From Candidatus Jordarchaeales archaeon (GTDB lineage: Archaea > Asgardarchaeota > Jordiarchaeia > Jordiarchaeales > Freyrarchaeaceae), in assembly GCA_038889235.1 (NCBI GenBank), contig JAWAHN010000003.1, forward strand, positions 319,673 to 383,672: a stretch of DNA of 64,000 nt, written 5' to 3'. Below the pieces are notes generated by a model, which was not told where the DNA came from, searched no databases, and saw only the letters and a list, made by a program, of their open reading frames with translations. Position 1 is the stretch's first letter. The number at the start of each line of letters is the position of its first letter. Both the position numbers and the translations under genes were made by a program. Positions 36,908 to 44,605 of this stretch are shown one piece after another.

Positions 36908-38026
36908 TTGGCTGAGTTAGAGGACCACGTCCTTCTAATTCTGTCTATTAAGAAAACGGGGAAGCTATTTGAGGGAGACCACATATGCGAAAAGGTTTCG
37001 AGGGATGCAAAGGTCTCCGAAGACGATGTCAGGAGGGTGCTTGCAAGACTCGTAAAGGAGGGATTGATTGAGGAGGCGGGCGGAAAGTACCGAATACTTC
37101 CAAAGGGCCTGGAGCGTTTAGAGGGAAGAATTGGGAGTGTTTGGAGCCAGCTCAACAAATCCTACCGAGCTGTTTATCTTGCGAGGAAATACTACCCGAA
37201 GGTTGCAAGGCTCATGATACCCTACCTTGAAGGCAGGCCCGTTGCCGTGGTCAAGGTTTTCTCGGATGACAGTGACCCAATCAACAAGTTTAGCCCGTCG
37301 TTTGTAAGGTATGCGAAGTATAAGCCGGCGAAGCAACCGATACTTGTCAATAGCGAGAGGGAGCTCCTCGACCTCGTAGACCAGCATGCAGTCGACTTTT
37401 TCCCCGTTATACACGGGGCTGACGCTAGGAGACCGGACTGGCTCGTGTTTGAAGTAAGCGCAGGAAGAAAGTTTGGAGGCGACCTTGCTCCAGTTAAACT
37501 CGTCTGTAAGATTGCTTGCGAGTGTTTAAGGGATTACGGTGTCAAGCCTGCCGTTAAGTTTTCGGGCTCAAGGGAACTTCAGGTTTGGGCCATGTTCGGC
37601 GAGCACGGTCTCCCACGCGGATACAGGGACTACTTCACACTATACAGGGAAATTGTTTCATTCGTTCAGAGGAGGGTTGAGGAGAGGATTCAAGGCGGCG
37701 AAGGGAAAGAGCTACTCTACAAGGTTACGCGTAAGGGTAAGCCTGCGACGACGACGCAGGTGGCCAAGGAAGAGGAGCGGGAGGACCAGGTGCTCATAGA
37801 CCCCTCCTTGATTAAGCCGAACGGGGCGATTAGGGCCCCATACTCGATGAACTATGAAACTTGGCTGACGTCTTACCCCGTTAACGACTTGGAGGGATTT
37901 GACCCGGAGATGGCCACCATAGAGAACACTCTTAGGGTCATGCCGGAGTTTAAGCTTGAAAAGTCAGACCCTCAGACGCTCATAGAAGCCGTCCTAAAGG
38001 AGAAGGGAAAGCAAGAGCACTTGTAA
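36908..38026 (+). CDS. Archaeo-eukaryotic primase (PriS-like) protein with N-terminal winged helix
   Basis: About 372 residues. The first 80 residues (LEDHVLLILSIKKTGKLFEG, VRRVLARLVKEGLI) form a winged helix-turn-helix. The rest follows the layout of AEP primase-polymerases: a strand PDWLVFEVSAG at the usual metal-binding position, AVKFSGSRELQVWAMF at the 'K-S-G-(S/G)-x-G-x-H' nucleotide site, and the late segment IRAPYSMNYETWLTSYPV. The usual D-x-D reads E-V-S and the usual G/H reads E/Q, so catalysis is doubtful. Start TTG 36908 follows GGGGG; ORF extension to 36872 is possible. A pyrimidine-dimer glycosylase gene follows, suggesting a DNA-repair context. Confidence 0.6.
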   Translation: MAELEDHVLLILSIKKTGKLFEGDHICEKVSRDAKVSEDDVRRVLARLVKEGLIEEAGGKYRILPKGLERLEGRIGSVWSQLNKSYRAVYLARKYYPKVARLMIPYLEGRPVAVVKVFSDDSDPINKFSPSFVRYAKYKPAKQPILVNSERELLDLVDQHAVDFFPVIHGADARRPDWLVFEVSAGRKFGGDLAPVKLVCKIACECLRDYGVKPAVKFSGSRELQVWAMFGEHGLPRGYRDYFTLYREIVSFVQRRVEERIQGGEGKELLYKVTRKGKPATTTQVAKEEEREDQVLIDPSLIKPNGAIRAPYSMNYETWLTSYPVNDLEGFDPEMATIENTLRVMPEFKLEKSDPQTLIEAVLKEKGKQEHL

Positions 38027-38308
38027 CAGGAGACTTTTCACCATGCTGCCGAGCATGGAGACTTACACGGTTTAAAGCGAACTTTTCCTCAACGTTTCCT
38101 CACGGAAGCTTAAACATCTATTTCTCCTAGTTGTAAAAAGCGTGCTCCTTCTATTACAGGTTTAGTTCGGTGTTAGAGTTTGCTGGAAGCATTTCGCCAG
38201 GAGGGTTTTATGGAAATGTTTAAGAGCTAGCAGGATCGAGGAGCGTTCCTACGCTTCGAAGAAGCACCGCCTTGAAGGGTGACAAGAGGGTTGTAGTTGC
38301 GTGGGAGC

Positions 38309-38773
38309 ATGAGGATTTGGTCTCTTCATCCAAAGTTTCTTGACGCTAGAGGGCTTGTAGCTCTTTGGAGGGAAACTTTGCTCGCAAGAAAAGTTTTGGA
38401 AGGGAAGACCAAGGGGTACAGGAGGCATCCGCAGCTTGAAAGGTTTAAGAGGTTCAGGGAGCCTGTGGCCGCCATAAACTCCTACTTGTATTTCGTTTTC
38501 GAGGAGGCTGCAAGGAGGGGCTACCACTTTGACCAAGGAAAAATCTACTCCACGCCGATACTTGAAAGGGTGATTCCGGTCACAAACCTTCAGCTGAAGT
38601 TTGAGTTCGAACACCTACTTTCAAAGCTCAGGGTGAGAGATCCGAGCCACGCTGAGAGAATCGCCGGCGAAAAGCTGGACTGCAACCCGGTGTTCTTCGT
38701 CGTCGAAGGAGAAATAGAGCCGTGGGAAAAGCGTTCTCCGCTCGGTCCTCGAACAAACATGAACGATTTTTAA
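38309..38773 (+). CDS. Pyrimidine dimer DNA glycosylase / endonuclease V family
   Basis: A 154-residue protein beginning RIWSLHPKFLDARGLVALWR, the hallmark N-terminus of the T4 endonuclease V-like family, followed by YRRHPQLERFK and AAINSYLYFVFEEA. These enzymes excise UV-induced cyclobutane dimers and nick the DNA. ATG 38309 is preceded by GTGGGAG; the residue after Met (Arg) is at the family's usual position. The C-terminal 55 residues extend past the domain core. It lies 280 bases downstream of the primase-like gene on the same strand. Confidence 0.85.
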   Translation: MRIWSLHPKFLDARGLVALWRETLLARKVLEGKTKGYRRHPQLERFKRFREPVAAINSYLYFVFEEAARRGYHFDQGKIYSTPILERVIPVTNLQLKFEFEHLLSKLRVRDPSHAERIAGEKLDCNPVFFVVEGEIEPWEKRSPLGPRTNMNDF

Positions 38774-39146
38774 TCTTTCCCGGCGAGCTTGTCGGGCTGC
38801 CGGCTGAGAAGTGTTCACTAGACTTAGAAAAAGCCACTCGACAGCTGAGACTCCCAACCTTCGTCTAATGCGAACACTCGAAAGGCGGCGGTTGGATTCA
38901 GGATCCTCGAAAAAGCTGGGGTTCAGCAGCGGTTGCAACAGCAACATTGTTGTCGATGCCAAACTTTTAAGAGCAGTTCTCTAGCACGTAAAACTTCCAC
39001 GAGCCCTATTAAGGGTCAAGGTTTACTGTTGTACCTTTAATTTGTGCTCCCTCGCTTGGCCCCTTTTCAGTGGGCGCGTTTCTGACAAGCGGTGTTAGAA
39101 TTACTTGACATCGAGCAGCCCACCGAGCCACTGTTCTGCGTGCATT
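38774..39146. other. Convergent intergenic region
   Basis: About 370 bases between the glycosylase gene and the VapC gene. No gene recognised. Confidence 0.4.
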
Positions 39147-39605
39147 TCACTTCGTGGCGAAGAACTCCCTGAGCGTGACTACTTTTAACCCTAAAGACCT
39201 CATGTAGTTTTTGACTTCGTCTTTGAGAAGGTGCCTGTCCTCTGTCAGCATGTCTTCGGAGTAAAGCACGGCGACCGCTAGGTTTACTGCGTCCGAGGCG
39301 TAAAGATTCAAACTTATTTCTAGGTCTTTTGCCTTGTCTAAAAGTTTGGAGAGAGGGGCGACCTCTATGAAGCCCAGGCTTTCCATTTCTCTCAGCAGGC
39401 TGTACGCCTGAACGATTTTCGCTTCATTGTACCTCGCTTTCACCAGCGCCCTCACGACTTCCAGGTATGTCCACTCGGAGATCACTGGGGTAACCCTCGA
39501 CGAGAGAGTTTCGTCGCGCAGTTTTAACGCCTCCCTCTCGTGCTCCTCGCCGGCCTTAAACCACTTAACTACGACGGAGGAGTCTACGCATATCCTCGCG
39601 GTCAA
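39147..39605 (-). CDS. vapC: PIN-domain ribonuclease, VapC toxin
   Basis: A 152-residue PIN protein with catalytic acids in RICVDSSVVVKWF, EWTYLEVVRALV, NLYASDAVNLAVAVLY and MLTEDRHLLKD. It has standard VapC length and motif spacing. It overlaps the antitoxin gene upstream by four bases. It is the third intact PIN toxin-antitoxin pair of the window and the only one outside the 12-16 kb cluster. Confidence 0.87.
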   Translation of the reverse strand: MTARICVDSSVVVKWFKAGEEHEREALKLRDETLSSRVTPVISEWTYLEVVRALVKARYNEAKIVQAYSLLREMESLGFIEVAPLSKLLDKAKDLEISLNLYASDAVNLAVAVLYSEDMLTEDRHLLKDEVKNYMRSLGLKVVTLREFFATK

Positions 39606-39847
39606 CCTTCATCCTCTTCCTCGTGGGATCTCACAACGATCTCGGTCAGGCTCGGCATATCCTCCGTCCCTTTTCTGATTTCGTCGAAGCGCCTTGAAAG
39701 CTCGCCAGCCTTGTAGTGTCTCACCAGTAGCTGGAGAGCCCTGGAGAACGCTTCAGTCTTACTGCTGAAGTACCCCTTTCTGACCAGCTCCTCCACCGCC
39801 CTAACTATTCCCTCATCAAGCTTAAGGTTCACTTGAACTTTAGCCAT
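39602..39847 (-). CDS. Ribbon-helix-helix antitoxin (VapB/ParD-like)
   Basis: An 81-residue protein starting KVQVNLKLDEGIVRAVEELV then SKTEAFSRALQLLVRHY, a ribbon-helix-helix domain. The acidic tail (SHEEEDEG) likely neutralises the PIN toxin. It is encoded first in the operon and overlaps vapC. An AT-rich TATACTCCACTGTATA-like segment upstream (39850-39866) is palindromic and could be its operator. Confidence 0.83.
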   Translation of the reverse strand: MAKVQVNLKLDEGIVRAVEELVRKGYFSSKTEAFSRALQLLVRHYKAGELSRRFDEIRKGTEDMPSLTEIVVRSHEEEDEG

Positions 39848-39995
39848 ACATTATACCTCCACTGTATAGATAAAAAGTCTAGATTAAAAGTGTTTTCACA
39901 ACGTGAAGCAAGCACACCACGCCTCTCGACACACCCTCGCTTTGACGGCGACTTTTTAAGCACAGTTCGATGCTTGTGACTGTGGAGGCGGTTCC

Positions 39996-41588
39996 ATGCC
40001 CAGCGGGTTAATCAGCGGTGAAGCTGACTGCTGCGCAGCAGTCGTCATCTTAGACGGGTGCAGCGTTAAAATGCTCAGAAGAGCGCACACTCCAGTGATA
40101 AGCGAGGTCGCCAAAGCAGGCGCCGCCACATTTAGGTGCCGCTCCGTCGCCCCGACAGCCACGTACACCGGTCACGCCTCGATAGTCACGGGCACCACAC
40201 CTGAAGTGCACGGAATTGTCGGAAACTTCTTCTATGACAAGGCTGAGAGGAGAGTGGTCTGGTTTGACGTCGACGACGTCAACTCATACCTGGAAGCGCC
40301 GACGATTTTCGAGATCATTGGAGGCGGGGGGTGCGTCGGTGAGCCTGTTACGAGGGGGGCAACATTCAAAGTGTCCAAGGAGGATGTTCAGGCTAGGAGT
40401 GTGTGGGAGCAGGACTCTTACGCGATTTCCAAGGCTATAAGAATGGTCGAAGACGAGAGGCCGGCGCTCCTCGTGGTTAACATGCCGGGGGTTGACGGAG
40501 TGGGGGAGAGGTATGGTGCCTCGAGCAAGGAGTCCTCTAGAATACTGGAGGAGGACGATAAGCTGATCGGGAGGTTGCAGGAGGCCTTAGAGGAGTGCTA
40601 TGAGGACTACCTGCTCGTGGTGACAGCTGACCACGGAATGGTTGACGTTAGGGAAAACGTGGATGTTAAGGCTTTATTGGAGGAGTTTAACCCTGTGGTT
40701 TGCGCTTCGCACAGGTTTGCCCACATATACTTGGAGGACGTGGAAGGAGCTGAGAGACTCCTCAAAAGGGATGGGAGGTTTAGTGTGGTTGTCTCGCGCG
40801 ACGAAGCTGGGCTGATCTCCCTTAGGAGTGCACGCGCCGGGGACCTTATGGTCGCGGCTAAGCCGGGCTACGAGCTTAGCGAGCAAAGACTTAAGGGGAG
40901 CCATGGGGGTTTAAGCGTGGATGAGGTCTTCGTCCCACTTGTGGTAAGTAAACCGGAGTACGCGGATATAGTTAGGGAAGGTGCGTCAATAATGGATGTT
41001 GCAAGGATCGTCAAAAGGTATCTCGTCGAGAGGAAGTGCGTGAGGGAGGCGAGGCGGCTGCTTGAAAACGTGGACCCAGCACATGGATGGGAGCACGTGG
41101 AGAGGGTTCTCGCCTACTCTACGCGTTTAGCCTTGAAGTATGGGGGAGACGTTGAAACCGTGAGGCTTGCAAGCATACTTCACGACGTCGGTAAAGGAGT
41201 GGAGGGAGCCGACCACGCTGAGAGGAGCGCCGACGTGGCTGTCTCGCTCCTCCGCGGGGTGCTACCAGGCGACAGGGTCGATAAGATTTCCAGGGTTATC
41301 TTGCGCCACCACGCAGATCCAAACGAGCTGGAGGAGCTGGAAGAAGCTGTCCTCTGGGACTGTGACAAGCTTGACGCGCTGGGCGTCGTAGGCTTCGCAA
41401 GGTGCTTGGAAGAGGAGGGGTGGAAAAAGGGGGGTATAAGTAGCGCGGTGAAGCACTTGGAAAGGGACACTGCAGCGTTCGCCGAGAACATGCACTTTGA
41501 GGAGACAAGGCGTCTCGCGAGACTTAAGTTGAGGTGGGGAAAATGGGTCTTAGAAAGACTGGCCGCCGAAACAGGCTGGCGTTTTTGA
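39996..41588 (+). CDS. Alkaline-phosphatase-superfamily phosphodiesterase fused to an HD phosphohydrolase
   Basis: A 530-residue two-enzyme fusion. Residues 12-350 are a type I phosphodiesterase/nucleotide pyrophosphatase: metal-binding VVILDG, nucleophile Thr in PTATYTGHASIVTGTTPEVH, VTADHGM and KGSHGGLS. Residues about 362-530 are an HD domain with HGWEHVERVLAYS, ASILHDVGKG, ILRHHAD and DCDKLDALG, the complete H...HD...D set. A linked two-step dephosphorylation of a nucleotide or phosphodiester metabolite is inferred. Both metal centres look intact. It is monocistronic, with a divergent VapB gene upstream. Confidence 0.85.
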   Translation: MPSGLISGEADCCAAVVILDGCSVKMLRRAHTPVISEVAKAGAATFRCRSVAPTATYTGHASIVTGTTPEVHGIVGNFFYDKAERRVVWFDVDDVNSYLEAPTIFEIIGGGGCVGEPVTRGATFKVSKEDVQARSVWEQDSYAISKAIRMVEDERPALLVVNMPGVDGVGERYGASSKESSRILEEDDKLIGRLQEALEECYEDYLLVVTADHGMVDVRENVDVKALLEEFNPVVCASHRFAHIYLEDVEGAERLLKRDGRFSVVVSRDEAGLISLRSARAGDLMVAAKPGYELSEQRLKGSHGGLSVDEVFVPLVVSKPEYADIVREGASIMDVARIVKRYLVERKCVREARRLLENVDPAHGWEHVERVLAYSTRLALKYGGDVETVRLASILHDVGKGVEGADHAERSADVAVSLLRGVLPGDRVDKISRVILRHHADPNELEELEEAVLWDCDKLDALGVVGFARCLEEEGWKKGGISSAVKHLERDTAAFAENMHFEETRRLARLKLRWGKWVLERLAAETGWRF

Positions 41589-41729
41589 ACGTCTTTCGCA
41601 GACTGGCATGGAATACTGGTTGGAAACCTATTTCGACAAAACTTATATTTGAGAAAGCTTCAACTTTAAGCTGGAATGTTCATAGTTTGTAGTTGTACTT
41701 TTTGAGAGTCATTGCATGGAGGTTGGCTC

Positions 41730-42557
41730 TTGAAAGTTATAGTGAAGGACGATGACGTGGATCTCTCCCGCGTCATTCGTAACGCTTCCGCTGGGGACGA
41801 AATAGTGCTAGAGAGAGGGGACTACATCGTCGGGGACGCGATAGTTAACGCTAACTTGTCTATCACGGGTAAGGGTGGCGGGCTGACGAGACTCATAATT
41901 GAAGGAGACGGCATCATCTGTGACGGGGTGATGAGTCTCAAAATAGAGGGGTTGTCGTTCATCAGCTCAAGTGAGGGGGGAATATTCAATGTTAGGTATG
42001 GAAGAGTCGAGATGGTTAACTGCGAGTTCGCGGAGTGTAGGTCGTCTTCCTTCGAGATCGAGGTCGGAGTGGCCGTGCTCGACGGTTGCAGTTTCTGCAG
42101 AAACGAATACGGACTGCTGTCGAGGGAGGGAAGTGTGGTTTCCGTTAGAAACTGCAAGTTCTCAGATAACCAAGCTGCAGCCATCTGGATTGAGGGGGGA
42201 GACGTTAAAATCGAGAACAGCTTCTTCGAAAATAACGGGCTAGGCGTTGCGGCCACATGGAATTCCAGGGTTAAGCTCACCGGGAATACATTCGTAAATC
42301 ACAGGTTTGACCCGGCAGTGGTGGTCATGGAAAGAGCAAGCGCGGTGCTACTCGGAAATTCCTTCAGTAATTGTCGCTGTGGGGTCCTCGTCTCCCGCTA
42401 CTCGACGGTCACCATAGAGGAAAACACGTTCACCTCTTGCGGGGATGCTCGAACGCCAGCCATATCTATCAGCAGCAACTGCAGCATTAAGGGAAACATT
42501 CTTGAATCAAACAAGTTTTCAGAGCTACGCGGCGCCCCCCTAGAAGTTTTCAAGTAG
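41730..42557 (+). CDS. Right-handed beta-helix (pectate-lyase-like / NosD-like) repeat protein
   Basis: A 275-residue protein of repeating 'n.f..n..gv......v.v.nn.F..n' coils from about residue 40 to 265 (VRNCKFSDNQAAAIWIEGGD; KLTGNTFVNHRFDPAVVV; IEENTFTSCGDARTPAIS). No signal peptide is seen, so it appears cytoplasmic, unlike most relatives. TTG 41730 has GGAGG 7 bases upstream. No catalytic residues of pectate lyases are identifiable. It converges on, and overlaps by eight bases, the HTH/zinc-ribbon gene. Confidence 0.8.
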   Translation: MKVIVKDDDVDLSRVIRNASAGDEIVLERGDYIVGDAIVNANLSITGKGGGLTRLIIEGDGIICDGVMSLKIEGLSFISSSEGGIFNVRYGRVEMVNCEFAECRSSSFEIEVGVAVLDGCSFCRNEYGLLSREGSVVSVRNCKFSDNQAAAIWIEGGDVKIENSFFENNGLGVAATWNSRVKLTGNTFVNHRFDPAVVVMERASAVLLGNSFSNCRCGVLVSRYSTVTIEENTFTSCGDARTPAISISSNCSIKGNILESNKFSELRGAPLEVFK

Positions 42558-42861
42558 TCCGGCGGGGGACCGCTTTAAAGGATGGGCTTGAAACGCGCTC
42601 TGCCTTGCACTTGGGGCACCTCGAAGGCTTTTTTGGTTCCTGTATGTTGAAGACGTAGCCGCATTTCAGGCAGCGTGGGGGAAGCATTACAAGCTGCCAT
42701 TCTGAGTTCTGTGATGAACGGGCGATGTGCCTAATATCGTCAAGCACGTCCTTTTTATCTAATCCGAGAAGGTGGGATATCTCGTCCACGCTCAGTGGTG
42801 TGTCGCTCTCCTTTAACAATCTGAAGATTTTCTCGCGACGTGTCTCCCAAAAATCGGGCAA
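42550..42861 (-). CDS. HTH plus zinc-ribbon transcription regulator (COG3357-like)
   Basis: A 103-residue protein. Residues 8-50 form a winged helix (KIFRLLKESDTPLSVDEISH, KDVLDDIRHIAR). Residues 64-85 form a zinc ribbon with CLKCGYVF and CPKCKAE. This small regulator type is widespread in archaea. Its start directly abuts the stop of the metallophosphoesterase gene upstream, so they share an operon. Its targets are unknown. Confidence 0.85.
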   Translation of the reverse strand: MPDFWETRREKIFRLLKESDTPLSVDEISHLLGLDKKDVLDDIRHIARSSQNSEWQLVMLPPRCLKCGYVFNIQEPKKPSRCPKCKAERVSSPSFKAVPRRTT

Positions 42862-43602
42862 CTATGTCGCCTCCCTTTCCAGCTTCAACACCAGCGGGGA
42901 GAAACACCTCTTATCGCAGGCAACGTTAAACACTCTCACACGTCCAACCACGGCTTCCAAGCTGTCGTCGCGGCATCTGTGACTGTGACCGTGAAACACA
43001 TAGTCCACCTCGTAGGCCTCCAGTAGCTCCATGAACTTTGAAGCACCGCAGGTTTCTATCAGCGGGTCCCCTTTAACAGTTTCGGGTGTAGGGGAGAAGT
43101 GCAGTACAACTATTTTCAGCTTTGCATCCTCTATGCTCTTTAACCCCGCCTCTAGCTTTCTAAGCTCAGCATTAGTGGTCTTTACAGCCTTCTCGTACTT
43201 CTCGCGTTCGACGCTAAACCTGGAGCTAAAGGAGTAGTCGTACCACCCCATGGTTCCAGCTACCCCGATGCCCAAGTCGTCTAGAAGATATCCCTCCCCG
43301 TCTAGCATCTTTATGTCCCCCGGGGATGAGAGAACCCTCTGAAGACTTGGATCGTACCACTTGTCGTGGTTTCCCGGCACCATGAAGCGGTACCTAGCAT
43401 TAACGGAGCGGAGGAGGTCTAAGGCCTGCCTCACCCTGGCGTCGTAACGCCTAGACATGGATAGGTCGCCGCAGAAGAAGAAGACGCTAACCGGGAGGTA
43501 GTCGAGCTTCCTCACACAGCTCTCGATGTTCTCAAGGGTGAAAACCTCTCTAAACTTGCCCTTCATTCCTATGTGGAAGTCTCCTGTTGCAGCTATGAGC
43601 AA
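42862..43602 (-). CDS. Calcineurin-like metallophosphoesterase
   Basis: A 246-residue dinuclear metal phosphoesterase with all five family motifs: GDFHIG (D-x-H), FFCGDLS (GD), PGNHDKW (GNHD), VVLHFSPTPET (His) and FHGHSHRC (GHxH). It may hydrolyse nucleic acid or nucleotide phosphodiesters; the substrate is unknown. It is the first gene of a two-gene operon with the HTH/zinc-ribbon regulator. Length is normal. Confidence 0.9.
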   Translation of the reverse strand: MLIAATGDFHIGMKGKFREVFTLENIESCVRKLDYLPVSVFFFCGDLSMSRRYDARVRQALDLLRSVNARYRFMVPGNHDKWYDPSLQRVLSSPGDIKMLDGEGYLLDDLGIGVAGTMGWYDYSFSSRFSVEREKYEKAVKTTNAELRKLEAGLKSIEDAKLKIVVLHFSPTPETVKGDPLIETCGASKFMELLEAYEVDYVFHGHSHRCRDDSLEAVVGRVRVFNVACDKRCFSPLVLKLEREAT

Positions 43603-43744
43603 TTTAGGCTCCCCAGCCTTTTAGCACTGAAGTGCACTAGGAGACAAGGCGTGGAGCGATAAGTTTTTTTCGGCGTCGACCGAACTCATGTGATAAACAG
43701 CACCTAAAACGCCTCTCTAGGAGGGGTGTTTAACGGTCACAGGC

Positions 43745-44578
43745 GTGTTCTTTCACAAGGAGTTCAAGGGCAAAAGTTGGCCCGTTATAGGCGACAAGTT
43801 CGCCGGCTTCCCGGAGGCTTTAGGCAACCTCTTAGACAACCCAAAAATAGTTTTAATAGAGCCGAAAGAGGTCTCGGAGAGCCTTCTCTTGAAAGTCCAC
43901 ACGAGGGAGCTCGTCGAGAACTTGAAAAGAGCTTGGTACTGCAAGGGTGCACTTCTCTCGGTTGGCGGCTGCCTAGAAGCCGCGGAGAAAACCCTAATAG
44001 GGGAGCTTGAAAACGCCCTAGTCTTCGTGGTCGCGGCAGGACACCACGCGGGGCCATCGCACGCCTGGGGTGGAACATACGTGTCGTGCACCGGTCCAAC
44101 CATAACGTACCTCAAAGAGACGTACGGCGGGAAAAAGCGCTACGTGATATTTGACACGGACTCGCATCATGGCGACGGGACTAGGGCTATCTTCATGGGG
44201 CAGCGCGACGTGCTGCACGTGTGCTTCTGTAGCCAGAACCTCGTTGAAGACGAGGGAACGAAGGTGGACGTGGACGTTGGGTGGAACACGACTGACGAGG
44301 AGTATCTGCGCTTAGTGGAGGAGGAGTTTGTCCCGAGAGCAAGGAAGTTTAGGCCACACCTCATAATACACAAGCTCGGGCACGATATCTGTCGGGGTGA
44401 CTACGGTGATAGGGGGGTAACTGAGAAAGCCTGCATAGAGACCGTGCGCATTGTCGCAGAGTTAGCGGAAGATGTTTGCGATGGAAAGTATGTTGTCCTA
44501 ACTCATGGAGGCGACAGAAGGGACCTCGCCGAGAAAATATACCCCGAAGCTGTAAAAGTGCTCGCGAAGATAGCGTGA
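43745..44578 (+). CDS. Histone-deacetylase-superfamily hydrolase, divergent
   Basis: A 277-residue protein of the arginase/HDAC fold. It contains AAGHHAGPSHAWGGTY (paired active-site His) and FDTDSHHGDGTRAIF, the D-x-D-x-H-H-G-D-G-T zinc motif. The last zinc Asp is probably in KLGHDICRGDYGD. The usual catalytic GGGY segment reads THGGDRRDLAEK, without the Tyr. Relatives deacetylate acetyl-lysine, acetylpolyamines or acetoin-type substrates; this one's substrate is unclear. GTG 43745 is the only reasonable start. It is monocistronic. Confidence 0.8.
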   Translation: MFFHKEFKGKSWPVIGDKFAGFPEALGNLLDNPKIVLIEPKEVSESLLLKVHTRELVENLKRAWYCKGALLSVGGCLEAAEKTLIGELENALVFVVAAGHHAGPSHAWGGTYVSCTGPTITYLKETYGGKKRYVIFDTDSHHGDGTRAIFMGQRDVLHVCFCSQNLVEDEGTKVDVDVGWNTTDEEYLRLVEEEFVPRARKFRPHLIIHKLGHDICRGDYGDRGVTEKACIETVRIVAELAEDVCDGKYVVLTHGGDRRDLAEKIYPEAVKVLAKIA

Positions 44579-44605
44579 GCACTCAGAAACTTCTTTTCTT
44601 TTCCC

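Noticed and set aside
36622-37158. 178-residue reverse open frame
   Set aside because: More than half is antisense to the primase-like gene, and its composition is typical of a shadow frame.
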